In this document: piece by piece, positions 16,632 through 24,752 of the stretch
How the letters are laid out: every line of letters starts with the position of its first letter
How positions within the stretch are numbered: position 1 is the stretch's first letter
Origin: an uncultured Oscillospiraceae bacterium
GTDB taxonomy: Bacteria > Bacillota > Clostridia > Oscillospirales > Ruminococcaceae
Reading direction: 5' to 3'
Length of the DNA: 64,000 nt
Assembly: GCA_947522735.1 (NCBI GenBank)
Contig: CANNTZ010000006.1
Location: forward strand, 1 to 64,000
The notes under the pieces: model-generated
The model's input: the letters and a program-made list of their open reading frames with translations, nothing else
Database searches by the model: none
Told to the model about the DNA's origin: nothing
Program-made: the position numbers and the translations under genes

Positions 16632-17633
16632 TCATTCGTTTGCAGGTATGCGGTAATTTCTGAGTGCGAGCGAGCGCTCGATGAGCTCGTCCTCCCAACT
16701 GATACAGTCGGAGTTCGGGATGCGTCCCTCGCGGTCGAGCGCTTCGAGCACGCGGGTCATGCCCTCGCGCAGTCCTATCTTCGGGCGGAACTCGGGGATA
16801 TCGCGGAAGATTTTTTCGCAGGAATAGTAGTCGTTGAAGGCGAACTCGTCAAAGCAGATTTGGAAGCGCGGCAGATCGATGGCGGCGAGGGTATCAAGCG
16901 GTATGCCGATCATCGGAACCTCGCGTCCGATGATCTCCATCGCGGTGCGGTGGTAGGCGTCAAACTGGACGTAATCGTCGCGCACAAGGTTGTATGCCTG
17001 TCCGATGCAGCGCTCGTGCTCGAGCGCGCCGACAAAGCCGTAGGCGGCGTCGTCAACGTGAAGGAACTGGTGGATGGCCTTGCCGTCTCCGCTGACGAGT
17101 ATCGGCTTGCCCTTACGGATGCGGTCGAGCCAGGAGTAGTCCCATGCTATCTGTCGAAGCAGACCAAGCTTGTCGCCGTAGGTGGTGGAGGGGCGGATTA
17201 TGACAGCCGGAAAGCCGTTCCGATAGTATTCGCGCAGAAAAACGCGCTCGGCGGCAAGCTTGTTTTTGCCGTATTCGGTGAAGGCGCGCTGCGGGTGATT
17301 CTCGGTCACCGGCAGCCAGTCGTAGTCCACGCCGTAGGTGCAGGTGGTGGAGCAAAAGACGAAGTGTCCGGCGCCGCTGAAGGCGCGGATGTCGCTCTCG
17401 GCGTCCTCCGCTGTGTAGCAGAGCATGTCGATGACGCCCTCGAAGTGTTCGGCCTGCATGGCGCGCTCAAAGGCTTCGCGGTCATAGCGGTCGCCGGTCA
17501 TCTGGCGCACGCCCTCCGGCAGGGCTCCGCTGAGTCCACGGTTGAAGCAGGTCACCTCATGGCCGCGCTCAAGCAGCACGCGCACGATGCTCGTGCTGAT
17601 GTTTCCGGTGCCTCCAATCACTGCAACTCTCAT
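16632..17633 (-). CDS. NAD-dependent epimerase/dehydratase (extended SDR)
   Basis: I start it at the ATG at 17633, with AAGGAGAG upstream, so that the product begins MRVAVIGGTGN, the Rossmann strand and GGxGxIS dinucleotide motif. An open frame extends 14 codons upstream without a ribosome site. It has 333 residues. The extended-SDR catalytic pair appears as YGKNK, and TTCTYG is the substrate-side strand. Homologues act on nucleotide sugars or free sugars; the substrate is unknown. First gene of an operon with the SGNH hydrolase, divergent from lacZ. Confidence 0.88.
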   Translation of the reverse strand: MRVAVIGGTGNISTSIVRVLLERGHEVTCFNRGLSGALPEGVRQMTGDRYDREAFERAMQAEHFEGVIDMLCYTAEDAESDIRAFSGAGHFVFCSTTCTYGVDYDWLPVTENHPQRAFTEYGKNKLAAERVFLREYYRNGFPAVIIRPSTTYGDKLGLLRQIAWDYSWLDRIRKGKPILVSGDGKAIHQFLHVDDAAYGFVGALEHERCIGQAYNLVRDDYVQFDAYHRTAMEIIGREVPMIGIPLDTLAAIDLPRFQICFDEFAFNDYYSCEKIFRDIPEFRPKIGLREGMTRVLEALDREGRIPNSDCISWEDELIERSLALRNYRIPANE

Positions 17634-17736
17634 GGTATTTCTCTCCTTATTATATAATCGGTATACTTTAATCATATTGTAATATAAATCCCGGCGCGAC
17701 GCAATAGGCGGGAGAAAAGAAAAACGCTTTTCCCAC

Positions 17737-17765
17737 TTTACATTTGATATGCCATATGTTAGAAT
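17737..17765 (+). promoter_or_regulatory. Promoter of lacZ
   Basis: TTTACA (17737-17742), 17-base spacer, TAGAAT (17760-17765), in the divergent region between the epimerase and lacZ genes. Confidence 0.7.
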
Positions 17766-17828
17766 TAGTTGGATATATCACATTCTGCAACCCGATCATC
17801 AATGAGCTAAGCTCAGGAGGAATTAAAC

Positions 17829-20800
17829 ATGGCAATCAATATATGGGAAAACCCGAACGCACTGGAGGAGCGCCGCGAAAAGCCGCGCGCATGGTACATT
17901 CCGTACAGCGACACGGGCTCGGCGCTTGCCGGAATAAAGGGGCGCTCCGACCGCTACCGTCTGCTTAACGGCGACTGGAGCTTCTGCTACTACGATGACA
18001 TGCACGACATACCGGAGGATTTCTTCGCCTGCGACTGCGACGAGGCCGACTGGGACACGATCCCCGTGCCGTCCAACTGGCAGATGTTCGGATACGACGT
18101 TCCGGCCTACGTCAACGTCACCTATCCGATACCCTGTGACCCGCCGTATGTCCCGGACGAGAACCCCGCCGGACTTTACCGCACGCATTTCCGCCTGCCC
18201 GAGCGCTGGCGTGGAAAGCGGATATATATAAACTTTGAGGGTGTCAACTCTTTCATGGAGCTGTATGTCAACGGCCGCTATGTGGGCTATACCAAGGGCA
18301 CGCATCTGCCCTCGGAGTTCGACCTCACCGACTACCTGTGCGAGGGAGAGAACCTGCTGGCGGCGAAGGTGCTCAAGTGGTGCGATGGCTCCTATATCGA
18401 GGATCAGGACTTCTACCGTCTCTCCGGCATTTTCCGCGACGTCTATCTCATCGCGCGCGAGCCGGAGCACGTCCGCGACGCCTTCATCAGGACTGTGGAC
18501 TGCGGCGATAAATGGACGCTGACCGCCGCGCTCGAAACGACCGCTGCGCTCGACGTCACGGCGACGCTCTACGATCCGGAGAATAAGCCTGTCGCGGTAA
18601 GGCGCGTTGCGGCAAACAAAACCGCAACCGTTTCCTTTGACGTATACGGCGCACGCCTTTGGAGCTCCGAGATGCCCAACGTCTACCGCCTGACGCTGGA
18701 GACAGGCGGCGAGATCATCGCTTTCCAGACGGGCTTCCGCACCGTCGAGCTCTCCGGAAGGGACGGCCTGCTCATCAACGGTCGGCAGGTCAAGCTCAAG
18801 GGCGTCAACCGCCACGATACAAATCCCGACCTCGGACATTACACGCCGGTCGAGGCGATGAAGCGCGATCTTGACCAGATGAAGCGACACAACATCAACG
18901 CGATACGCACCTCGCACTATCCCAACACGCCGGAATTTTTGCAGCTTTGCGACCGCTACGGCTTCTACGTCGTGGACGAGTGCGACCTTGAGAGCCACGG
19001 CATGGAATTTACCGACGCTCCCGCCGGTCTCGCCAACTCGCCGGAATGGCGGCGCGCCTATCTTGACAGGATTGAACGGACCCTTGAACGCGACAAGAAT
19101 CACCCGTCGGTCATAATGTGGTCTCTCGGCAATGAGTCCTCCATGGGCAGCAACCATCTTGCGATGGGCGAATACGTCAAGGCGCGCGACGCCTCACGTA
19201 TCCTCCACTATGAGGGTGCGTGTCGCGGCGAATATTCCAAGGCGTTCCGTGAGTCCGGAAGCGATGCGGACGGACGTTATCTCGACGGCGGGATTCCTGC
19301 AAGCGACAATGAGATATTCGACCTCATAAGCCGCATGTATCCTTCGGTGGAGGAGATAGTCAGCTACGCCGAGGGCGACGCTGAGACGACGCGTCCGCTG
19401 TTCCTCTGCGAATATTCCCATGCGATGGGCGTGGGACCAGGCGACCTCAAGGACTATTGGGACGCCATCTATTCCCACCCGAAGCTTATAGGAGGCTGCG
19501 TCTGGGAGTGGGCGGATCACTCCGTCAGGATGTGCGACGAAGAGGGCCGCGAGTTCTTTGTCTACGGCGGCTACTTTGGCGAACAGCCCAACGACGGCAA
19601 TTTCTGTGTGGACGGCCTCTGCTCCCCCGACCGCGTCCCCAGCTCCGGACTGCTTGAATACAAGAAGATAATCCAGCCGGTCCGCGTGACCGATGCCGGC
19701 GACGGCGCCGTCACAGTCGAGAACCTCTACGATTTTGTGACGCTCGAGGGGCTTGACATGAGCTGGAAAATCAGCCGCGACGGTGAGGAATATGCGCGCG
19801 GCTTCGTCGGTGCGCTGGATATCGCCCCGCACGAGAGCAGGACGATTAAGCTTGATTATACCCTGCCTGCAAGCGATTGCGCAAAATATTTCCTGGACGT
19901 GAGCTTTAAGCAGCGCCGCGATACGCCGTGGGCAAGTGCGGGCTACGAGGTCGCCTGCGAACAGTTGGCGCTGCCGGTGAAATTTGTTCCGGCGGTGCGC
20001 GTCTCCAACGGAGAGAACGCGCTCGAAGCCGTCTGCGGCGACCGCTATGTCGAGATCCGCGGCGAAAACTTCAGCTATATATTCGACAAGGCGCACGGCT
20101 CCTTCGAGAGCATCTCGATGAACGGCCGAGAGTTCCTTGCCGCCGCGCCTAAGCTGAGCGTTTGGCGCGCGCCCATCGACAACGACCGCCACGACGTTGA
20201 CAAAATGCGCGAAAAATGGCTGGATCGATGCTTCACAAAGGTCTACGGCTGCGAGGTGGAGGCGGACGCGAAGGAGATCAGGCTCACCGTCAGCGCCGCA
20301 CACGGCGGAAAGGTCTACAAGCCGGCGCTGCGCTGCACGATAGTCTACACCGTGCGTGCGGACGGCGAGATCGGGGTGGATATCTCCGCGTGTGTTCGCG
20401 AGGATATACCGGCGCTTCCAAGGTTCGGTATGGAGTTTGCCGTCGCGGGCTGCGACACCCTCGATTATTTTGCGCGCGGACCGCACGAGAATTACATCGA
20501 TCTTGTCCATGCGGCTCGCTTCGACCGCTATCACACCACCGTGGACGCGCAGTATGTGCCGTATATCTTCCCGCAGGAGTGCGGCAACCACACCGGCGCG
20601 GACTGGGTCGCCGTCAGCGACATGATGGGCCGCGGCATCATCTTCAAGGGCGACGGCTTCGATTTCAGCGCCCTGCACTACACTGCCGAGGAGCTTGACC
20701 GCGCAAAATATACCACCGAGCTTGTCCGCCGCGATGAGGCGATAGTTCACATCGACTACCGCCAGAACGGCATAGGCTCCCATAGCTGCGGTCCGGAGCT

Positions 20801-20906
20801 GAGCGAGAAATACACCCTTAACGACAAGCACATCGACTTTGCCTTCTCGCTGCGCCCGATATTCACCGAAAACGTCCCGGTCGAGCTGGAGGGCCGGGTG
20901 AGATAG
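17829..20906 (+). CDS. lacZ: Beta-galactosidase, glycoside hydrolase family 2
   Basis: A 1025-residue enzyme, the same size class as E. coli LacZ (1023), hydrolysing beta-galactosides in the cytoplasm (no signal peptide). Domains in order: sugar-binding jelly roll (FEGVNSFMELYVNG), immunoglobulin-like domain, TIM barrel (KGVNRHDTNPDLG), and the C-terminal domain with YFARGPHENY. Acid/base Glu436 is in LGNESS and nucleophile Glu528 in LCEYSHAMG. AGGAGG lies 8 bases before the ATG. No sugar permease accompanies it here. Confidence 0.96.
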   Translation: MAINIWENPNALEERREKPRAWYIPYSDTGSALAGIKGRSDRYRLLNGDWSFCYYDDMHDIPEDFFACDCDEADWDTIPVPSNWQMFGYDVPAYVNVTYPIPCDPPYVPDENPAGLYRTHFRLPERWRGKRIYINFEGVNSFMELYVNGRYVGYTKGTHLPSEFDLTDYLCEGENLLAAKVLKWCDGSYIEDQDFYRLSGIFRDVYLIAREPEHVRDAFIRTVDCGDKWTLTAALETTAALDVTATLYDPENKPVAVRRVAANKTATVSFDVYGARLWSSEMPNVYRLTLETGGEIIAFQTGFRTVELSGRDGLLINGRQVKLKGVNRHDTNPDLGHYTPVEAMKRDLDQMKRHNINAIRTSHYPNTPEFLQLCDRYGFYVVDECDLESHGMEFTDAPAGLANSPEWRRAYLDRIERTLERDKNHPSVIMWSLGNESSMGSNHLAMGEYVKARDASRILHYEGACRGEYSKAFRESGSDADGRYLDGGIPASDNEIFDLISRMYPSVEEIVSYAEGDAETTRPLFLCEYSHAMGVGPGDLKDYWDAIYSHPKLIGGCVWEWADHSVRMCDEEGREFFVYGGYFGEQPNDGNFCVDGLCSPDRVPSSGLLEYKKIIQPVRVTDAGDGAVTVENLYDFVTLEGLDMSWKISRDGEEYARGFVGALDIAPHESRTIKLDYTLPASDCAKYFLDVSFKQRRDTPWASAGYEVACEQLALPVKFVPAVRVSNGENALEAVCGDRYVEIRGENFSYIFDKAHGSFESISMNGREFLAAAPKLSVWRAPIDNDRHDVDKMREKWLDRCFTKVYGCEVEADAKEIRLTVSAAHGGKVYKPALRCTIVYTVRADGEIGVDISACVREDIPALPRFGMEFAVAGCDTLDYFARGPHENYIDLVHAARFDRYHTTVDAQYVPYIFPQECGNHTGADWVAVSDMMGRGIIFKGDGFDFSALHYTAEELDRAKYTTELVRRDEAIVHIDYRQNGIGSHSCGPELSEKYTLNDKHIDFAFSLRPIFTENVPVELEGRVR

Positions 20907-20970
20907 CGGCGGGAGCAAGCTTGGAGCGCAGGCGACGGAATATATTTTTTAAAAACCGACATAATATTTA

Positions 20971-20999
20971 TTGACTTTTTTGCAGGAATATTGTATCAT
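20971..20999 (+). promoter_or_regulatory. Promoter of the DUF1292 gene
   Basis: TTGACT (20971-20976), 17-base spacer, TATCAT (20994-20999). It rules out any translation start upstream of about 21006 and supports the ATG at 21040. Confidence 0.8.
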
Positions 21000-21039
21000 A
21001 TATTCAATGATAAAAGATAAGCTTGAAAGGATATCTGTT

Positions 21040-21363
21040 ATGGCTGAAGATAAAGACATGGAATACGGGCCGGATCTGCTCACCCTCGTCGACGAGGAGG
21101 GCGTCGAGCACGAGTTTGAGGTGGTGGACACTCTCGACAAGGACGACGAGACCTATTATGCGCTTGTGCCGGTCATGGATGAGAGCAATGTGGGCGACGT
21201 TGACGGCGAGCTGGTGATACTCAAGGTCGTCGAGGAGGACGGCGAGGAATTTCTCGAGGCCATCGAGGACGACGACGAGTTCGACGATATCTCCGACATC
21301 TTCATGGAGCGCCTTGAGGAGCTCTACGATTTTGAGGAAGAGGACGAAAAAGCGGACGAGTAA
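21040..21363 (+). CDS. DUF1292 family acidic protein (YrzB-like)
   Basis: A 107-residue, very acidic protein; the ATG at 21040 has GAAAGG upstream. It shows the DUF1292 pattern: TLVDEEGVEHEFEVVDTL, then YYALVPV and ELVILKVVEEDGEEF. The C-terminal 35 residues are almost all Asp, Glu and hydrophobic residues. The family is widespread in Firmicutes and has no established biochemical role. It has its own promoter and lies directly before the 6S-like RNA. Confidence 0.9.
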   Translation: MAEDKDMEYGPDLLTLVDEEGVEHEFEVVDTLDKDDETYYALVPVMDESNVGDVDGELVILKVVEEDGEEFLEAIEDDDEFDDISDIFMERLEELYDFEEEDEKADE

Positions 21364-21365
21364 GT

Positions 21366-21566
21366 CCCGGTAAAACAGTTGGCTTCCTGCTTTGTTCGAG
21401 AATTTTTGCTCACATTTTTAATCCTCTAAGTAGTTGAATAGGGATTCGGTTCTCGCTGCGGATTGCAGACCTTCCCGCCTTATGGCCGAAGAAGGGAGCG
21501 CGAAACAGCAAGGCTGTCTTACCCGTCCTTGTTGATGACAGGGGTTCTAACTGGAGCTTTTCGGCA
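21366..21566 (+). ncRNA. ssrS: Probable 6S RNA (RNA polymerase regulator)
   Basis: This roughly 200-base region has no coding frame but folds as a long rod. A closing stem pairs 21368-21380 (CCG, AAAA, CAGTT) with 21549-21563 (AACTG, TTTT, CGG). There is a large unpaired middle, and a terminal arm with CCTTCCCGCC against GGCCGAAGAAGG. That is the 6S plan: closing stem, open bubble mimicking a melted promoter, terminal stem. It is followed by an intrinsic terminator and then tcdA; as I recall, B. subtilis bsrA also lies beside the tcdA homologue yrvM. I did not run a covariance model. Confidence 0.6.
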
Positions 21567-21585
21567 AAGCGGGGTTATACAAATT

Positions 21586-21617
21586 AAGCCGTTTCATTGC
21601 AGGTGAAACGGCTTTTT
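21586..21617 (+). terminator. Terminator after the 6S-like RNA
   Basis: A perfect 11-bp stem (21586-21596 with 21604-21614), 7-base loop, and T-run to 21617. It ends just before the tcdA ribosome site. Confidence 0.93.
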
Positions 21618-21641
21618 GCATTGTATATAAAGGGTGATATC

Positions 21642-22406
21642 ATGGCGGAATGGCTTTCGAGGGTAGAGAGGCTGATAGGAGACGAGGCCTTGCAGCGGCT
21701 TTTTGCGGCGCGCGTGGCGGTGATAGGGCTGGGCGGTGTCGGCGCGGCGGCTGCGGAGGCGCTTTGCCGCTCCGGAATAGGGAGCCTGCTGCTGGTTGAC
21801 GCGGACGTTGTGGACGTCAGCAACCTCAACCGGCAGCTAATAGCGACGCACGAGACGGTGGGGGAGGCTAAGACTGAGGCTGCGGCAAGACGTCTTGGCA
21901 GCATCAATCCGGATATAGAGCTCACTCTGTCGCGGGAATTTCTCGGCGACGGAAATCTTGATTTTCTGGCGGACTGGCGCCCGGATGTGGTGCTGGACGC
22001 CATCGACACCGTGACTGCGAAGCTGGCGCTTGCAAAGCTGTGTGCGCACAGGAAAATTATGCTGATAAGCTGCTTTGGGACAGGAAACCGGCTTCATCCG
22101 GAGCTGCTGCGGCTTGGAACGGCTGCGGACACGGCGGGCTGCGGATGCAGGCTGGCGCAGGTGATGCGCAAGGAGCTGAAAAAACGTGCTATCCCCTCGC
22201 CGTTGGTGGTGTACAGCCTTGAAAAGCCGCTGGAGCCGCAGAACAGTCCGAGCGAGAACGGGCGGCATCCGCCCGCAAGCATGGCGTTCGTGCCGAATGC
22301 GGCCGGCTTCACTATGGCCGCGGCGGCAGTGAGGGGGATACTTGCACAGCCGCGCCAAACGCCTCAGTCTGCCAAAGGCTGTGAGGGGCGCAGTCTGCAT
22401 ATATAA
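21642..22406 (+). CDS. tcdA: tRNA threonylcarbamoyladenosine dehydratase (E1-like, ThiF family)
   Basis: A 254-residue ATP-dependent enzyme that cyclises t6A37 of ANN-decoding tRNAs to ct6A. I start at the ATG at 21642 (MAEWLSRVERLIGDEAL), because an upstream in-frame TTG lies within the terminator. Motifs: nucleotide-binding VIGLGGVGAAAAEAL, then SNLNRQL (adenylation Arg region), and DAIDTVTAK. The cytosines of the CGCRLAQVM segment provide a possible metal or catalytic Cys. It stands between the 6S-like RNA and a two-component operon. Confidence 0.9.
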   Translation: MAEWLSRVERLIGDEALQRLFAARVAVIGLGGVGAAAAEALCRSGIGSLLLVDADVVDVSNLNRQLIATHETVGEAKTEAAARRLGSINPDIELTLSREFLGDGNLDFLADWRPDVVLDAIDTVTAKLALAKLCAHRKIMLISCFGTGNRLHPELLRLGTAADTAGCGCRLAQVMRKELKKRAIPSPLVVYSLEKPLEPQNSPSENGRHPPASMAFVPNAAGFTMAAAAVRGILAQPRQTPQSAKGCEGRSLHI

Positions 22407-22633
22407 GCACGCCGTATCCCAAAATCCGGAGCGCCGGGCGCTCATATCCGTTTTGAGCGGCGACGTCCCGGACAGCTCCGCTCTCCGCGTGACGGCGTAT
22501 ATCCAAAGCCCGCTGTCTCCGGCGCAGGCTTTTCGTCGGAGAGCCGTCGGGCGACACCGGCAGCGAGAGAGCGGCTGTCCGGCTTTGGATGATCGCCTGC
22601 CCCGGCGTCGTTTTGCAGAAATATCGGCTTCTG

Positions 22634-22650
22634 TTTAAGCTTTGTTAAAG
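22634..22650 (+). promoter_or_regulatory. Candidate response-regulator box (direct hexamer repeat)
   Basis: TTTAAG (22634-22639) and TTAAAG (22645-22650) lie 11 bases apart, with five bases between them, overlapping the -35 region. OmpR-family regulators bind such direct repeats one helical turn apart; the streptococcal CiaR box NTTAAG-N5-WTTAAG has this plan. Autoregulation by the next gene is inferred. Confidence 0.35.
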
Positions 22651-22670
22651 CTTCTCCGGTATAATATAAT
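22642..22670 (+). promoter_or_regulatory. Promoter of the two-component operon
   Basis: TTGTTA (22642-22647), 17-base spacer, TATAAT (22665-22670). A second overlapping TATAAT is at 22660-22665. Confidence 0.7.
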
Positions 22671-22699
22671 TGAATAAGGCAAAGAGAGAGTTGATGGCA

Positions 22700-23374
22700 A
22701 TGCGGATACTTATCGTCGAGGACGAGCTGCCTCTTGCGCAGGCGCTCGCCGAGCTGCTTAAAAAGGAAAACTATATCACCGACATAGTCGGTGACGGGAG
22801 AACGGGCCTGGACTACGCGCTGAGCGGAGCCTACGACGTGATAATTCTCGACATAATGCTGCCCAAGCTGGACGGACTTGCAGTTCTGCGCGAGATACGC
22901 TCGAACAAGGTCTCGACGCCGGTTATGCTGCTCACGGCGAAATATCAGATAGCAGACAAGGTGGCGGGGCTGGATCTCGGCGCTGACGATTACCTGACAA
23001 AGCCCTTCTCCACCGACGAGCTGCTTGCCCGCGTGCGCGCGCTTGGACGCCGCAAGGGCGAGGTCATGGACGACGCGCTCGCCTTTTCGGATATCACGCT
23101 CAACCTCAAGCTCTGCGAGCTGAACGGACCGGCGGGAACGGTGTCGCTCGGGCTGAAGGAGTTCCAGCTTCTCGAGCTGCTCATGCGCAACTCCGATCAG
23201 ATAGTTACCAAGGATACCATAATCGAGAAGGTCTGGTCGTTCGACGGCGACGTCGAATACAACAACGTCGAGGTCTACATCTCGTTTCTGCGCAAAAAAC
23301 TGTCATATGTCAGCGACCACGCTCGTATACGCACGGTGCGGGGTGTCGGCTACAAGATGGAGGCGGTCACGTGA
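22700..23374 (+). CDS. OmpR/PhoB-family response regulator
   Basis: A 224-residue regulator, starting at the second of two nearby ATGs because AGAGAG is then 9 bases upstream and the product begins MRILIVEDE. Receiver domain: acidic pair E7/D8, phosphoacceptor D51 (ILDIMLPKLDG), Thr in LLTAK, and Lys in YLTKPF. C-terminal winged helix: KEFQLLELLM and YNNVEVYISFLRKKL. It is paired with the kinase gene by a 4-base stop/start overlap. Confidence 0.95.
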   Translation: MRILIVEDELPLAQALAELLKKENYITDIVGDGRTGLDYALSGAYDVIILDIMLPKLDGLAVLREIRSNKVSTPVMLLTAKYQIADKVAGLDLGADDYLTKPFSTDELLARVRALGRRKGEVMDDALAFSDITLNLKLCELNGPAGTVSLGLKEFQLLELLMRNSDQIVTKDTIIEKVWSFDGDVEYNNVEVYISFLRKKLSYVSDHARIRTVRGVGYKMEAVT

Positions 23375-24579
23375 TACGCAGGCTCAGGATAAAATTCATC
23401 GCGATAATCATGGCGCTGCTGACGATAATGCTGCTGGTCATCTTCTGCTCGCTGAACTATATGATGATAAGGACAGGCCGCAGCCAGAGCTACGAGCGGA
23501 TGAAGCTGGTTGCGGATTCCGACGGCGTGCTGAGCGCGCCCTCCAACGCGCCCTTCCGCGGCTATATGCTCATGCCGCCGCAGCGCGACGCCGGGATATA
23601 TTACGTCAAGCTGACGCGCACGGGCGAGGTCTCGGAGATGTTCGTGCCGTATGAGGACTTCATCTCGGAGGACGGGGTCGAGAAGCTGGTGAAGAACGCG
23701 CTTGCATCCGGGCGTGAGCGGGGCATGCTCGGCAGCCAGCTTTACCTCATCCGGCAGAAGAGCTACGGAAGCATAATCGTATTCAGCGACGGTCGCACGG
23801 AGGACGGCATCATGCGGCGGCTAATCAGGGTGTCGTCCATCGTGGGCGCGGCGGCGCTCGCGGTGATGTTTTTTGTGTCGATATTGCTGGCGCGTTGGGC
23901 GATAAAGCCGGTTGAGACGACGCTTGAGGAGCAGCGGCGCTTTGTATCAGATGCATCGCACGAGCTGAAAACGCCGCTGACGGTTATCAACACCAACGCC
24001 GACGTGCTGAGGAGCGAGATTGGCGAAAACAAGTGGCTGGGCTATATCCAGTCGGAGGCGGCGAGGATGAGCAAGCTTGTAAACGACCTGCTGTATCTCT
24101 CGCGCTTCGATCACGGAAAGGATATCTACGAGCGGAAGCGGTTTTCGCTATCCGGCGCGGTGCTGGGCGCGGTGCTCCCGTTCGAGAGCGTGGTGTTTGA
24201 GGCGCACAAAAGGCTTGACACCAGCATAGAGGAAAACATCTTCTACACCGGCGACGAGGGGAAAATACGACAGCTCGTCGCGATACTGCTGGACAACGCC
24301 ATCAAGAACACCTTCGACGGAGGTACGATAACGGTGACGCTGACCGGCAGCGAGAGCAGGCCGAGGATAGCGGTGCGCAACGAGGGCGCGGGGATCGACG
24401 AGAAGGATATCCCGCACATATTCGAGCGCTTTTACCGCTGCGACGATTCCCGCGCGCGCGGCACAGGTGGCTTTGGGCTGGGGCTGGCCATCGCGCAGAG
24501 CATAGCGCAGGGGCACGGCGGCAAGCTTACGGTGGTCAGCAAAATAGGACAGTGGACGGAATTTACGGCGGCGCTGTGA
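23371..24579 (+). CDS. Membrane sensor histidine kinase
   Basis: A 402-residue kinase starting with GTG inside the regulator's stop (GTGA overlap). It has an N-terminal membrane helix (about residues 9-32), an extracytoplasmic sensor of about 115 residues, and a second helix (about 149-172). The dimerisation domain has phosphoacceptor His197 in DASHELKTPL. The ATPase lobe has N-box LLDNAIKNT, the G1 box NEGAGID, F-box IFERFYR and G2 box GGFGLGL. The signal is unknown. The missing C-terminal extension (ends at FTAAL) is normal. Confidence 0.95.
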   Translation: MIRRLRIKFIAIIMALLTIMLLVIFCSLNYMMIRTGRSQSYERMKLVADSDGVLSAPSNAPFRGYMLMPPQRDAGIYYVKLTRTGEVSEMFVPYEDFISEDGVEKLVKNALASGRERGMLGSQLYLIRQKSYGSIIVFSDGRTEDGIMRRLIRVSSIVGAAALAVMFFVSILLARWAIKPVETTLEEQRRFVSDASHELKTPLTVINTNADVLRSEIGENKWLGYIQSEAARMSKLVNDLLYLSRFDHGKDIYERKRFSLSGAVLGAVLPFESVVFEAHKRLDTSIEENIFYTGDEGKIRQLVAILLDNAIKNTFDGGTITVTLTGSESRPRIAVRNEGAGIDEKDIPHIFERFYRCDDSRARGTGGFGLGLAIAQSIAQGHGGKLTVVSKIGQWTEFTAAL

Positions 24580-24593
24580 CCGTCGTGCGGCAA

Positions 24594-24661
24594 AAAGGAC
24601 CTGCCGCCTGTCGAGGGGGGCTCATGCGGAGGAGCCGGGCGGCAGGCTGTGGGCCTTTTTT
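24594..24661 (+). terminator. Terminator of the two-component operon
   Basis: A GC stem of 9 bp (24600-24608 with 24638-24646), extended by an inner GGCTC/GAGCC pairing, ends in a T-run (24656-24661). An AAAAAGG run before the stem can pair with the tail. Confidence 0.85.
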
Positions 24662-24693
24662 GCTTCTGGCACAAAAAGCCGCCGGAGCCGCGA

Positions 24694-24722
24694 TTGATTT
24701 TGCTTCAGGCATTTGATATAAT
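24694..24722 (+). promoter_or_regulatory. Promoter of the three-gene signalling operon
   Basis: TTGATT (24694-24699), 17-base spacer, TATAAT (24717-24722). It lies 30 bases before the ATG of the lipoprotein-pseudokinase gene. Confidence 0.8.
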
Positions 24723-24752
24723 TAAAATATCATTTCACGGGAGGGAGCAGCC

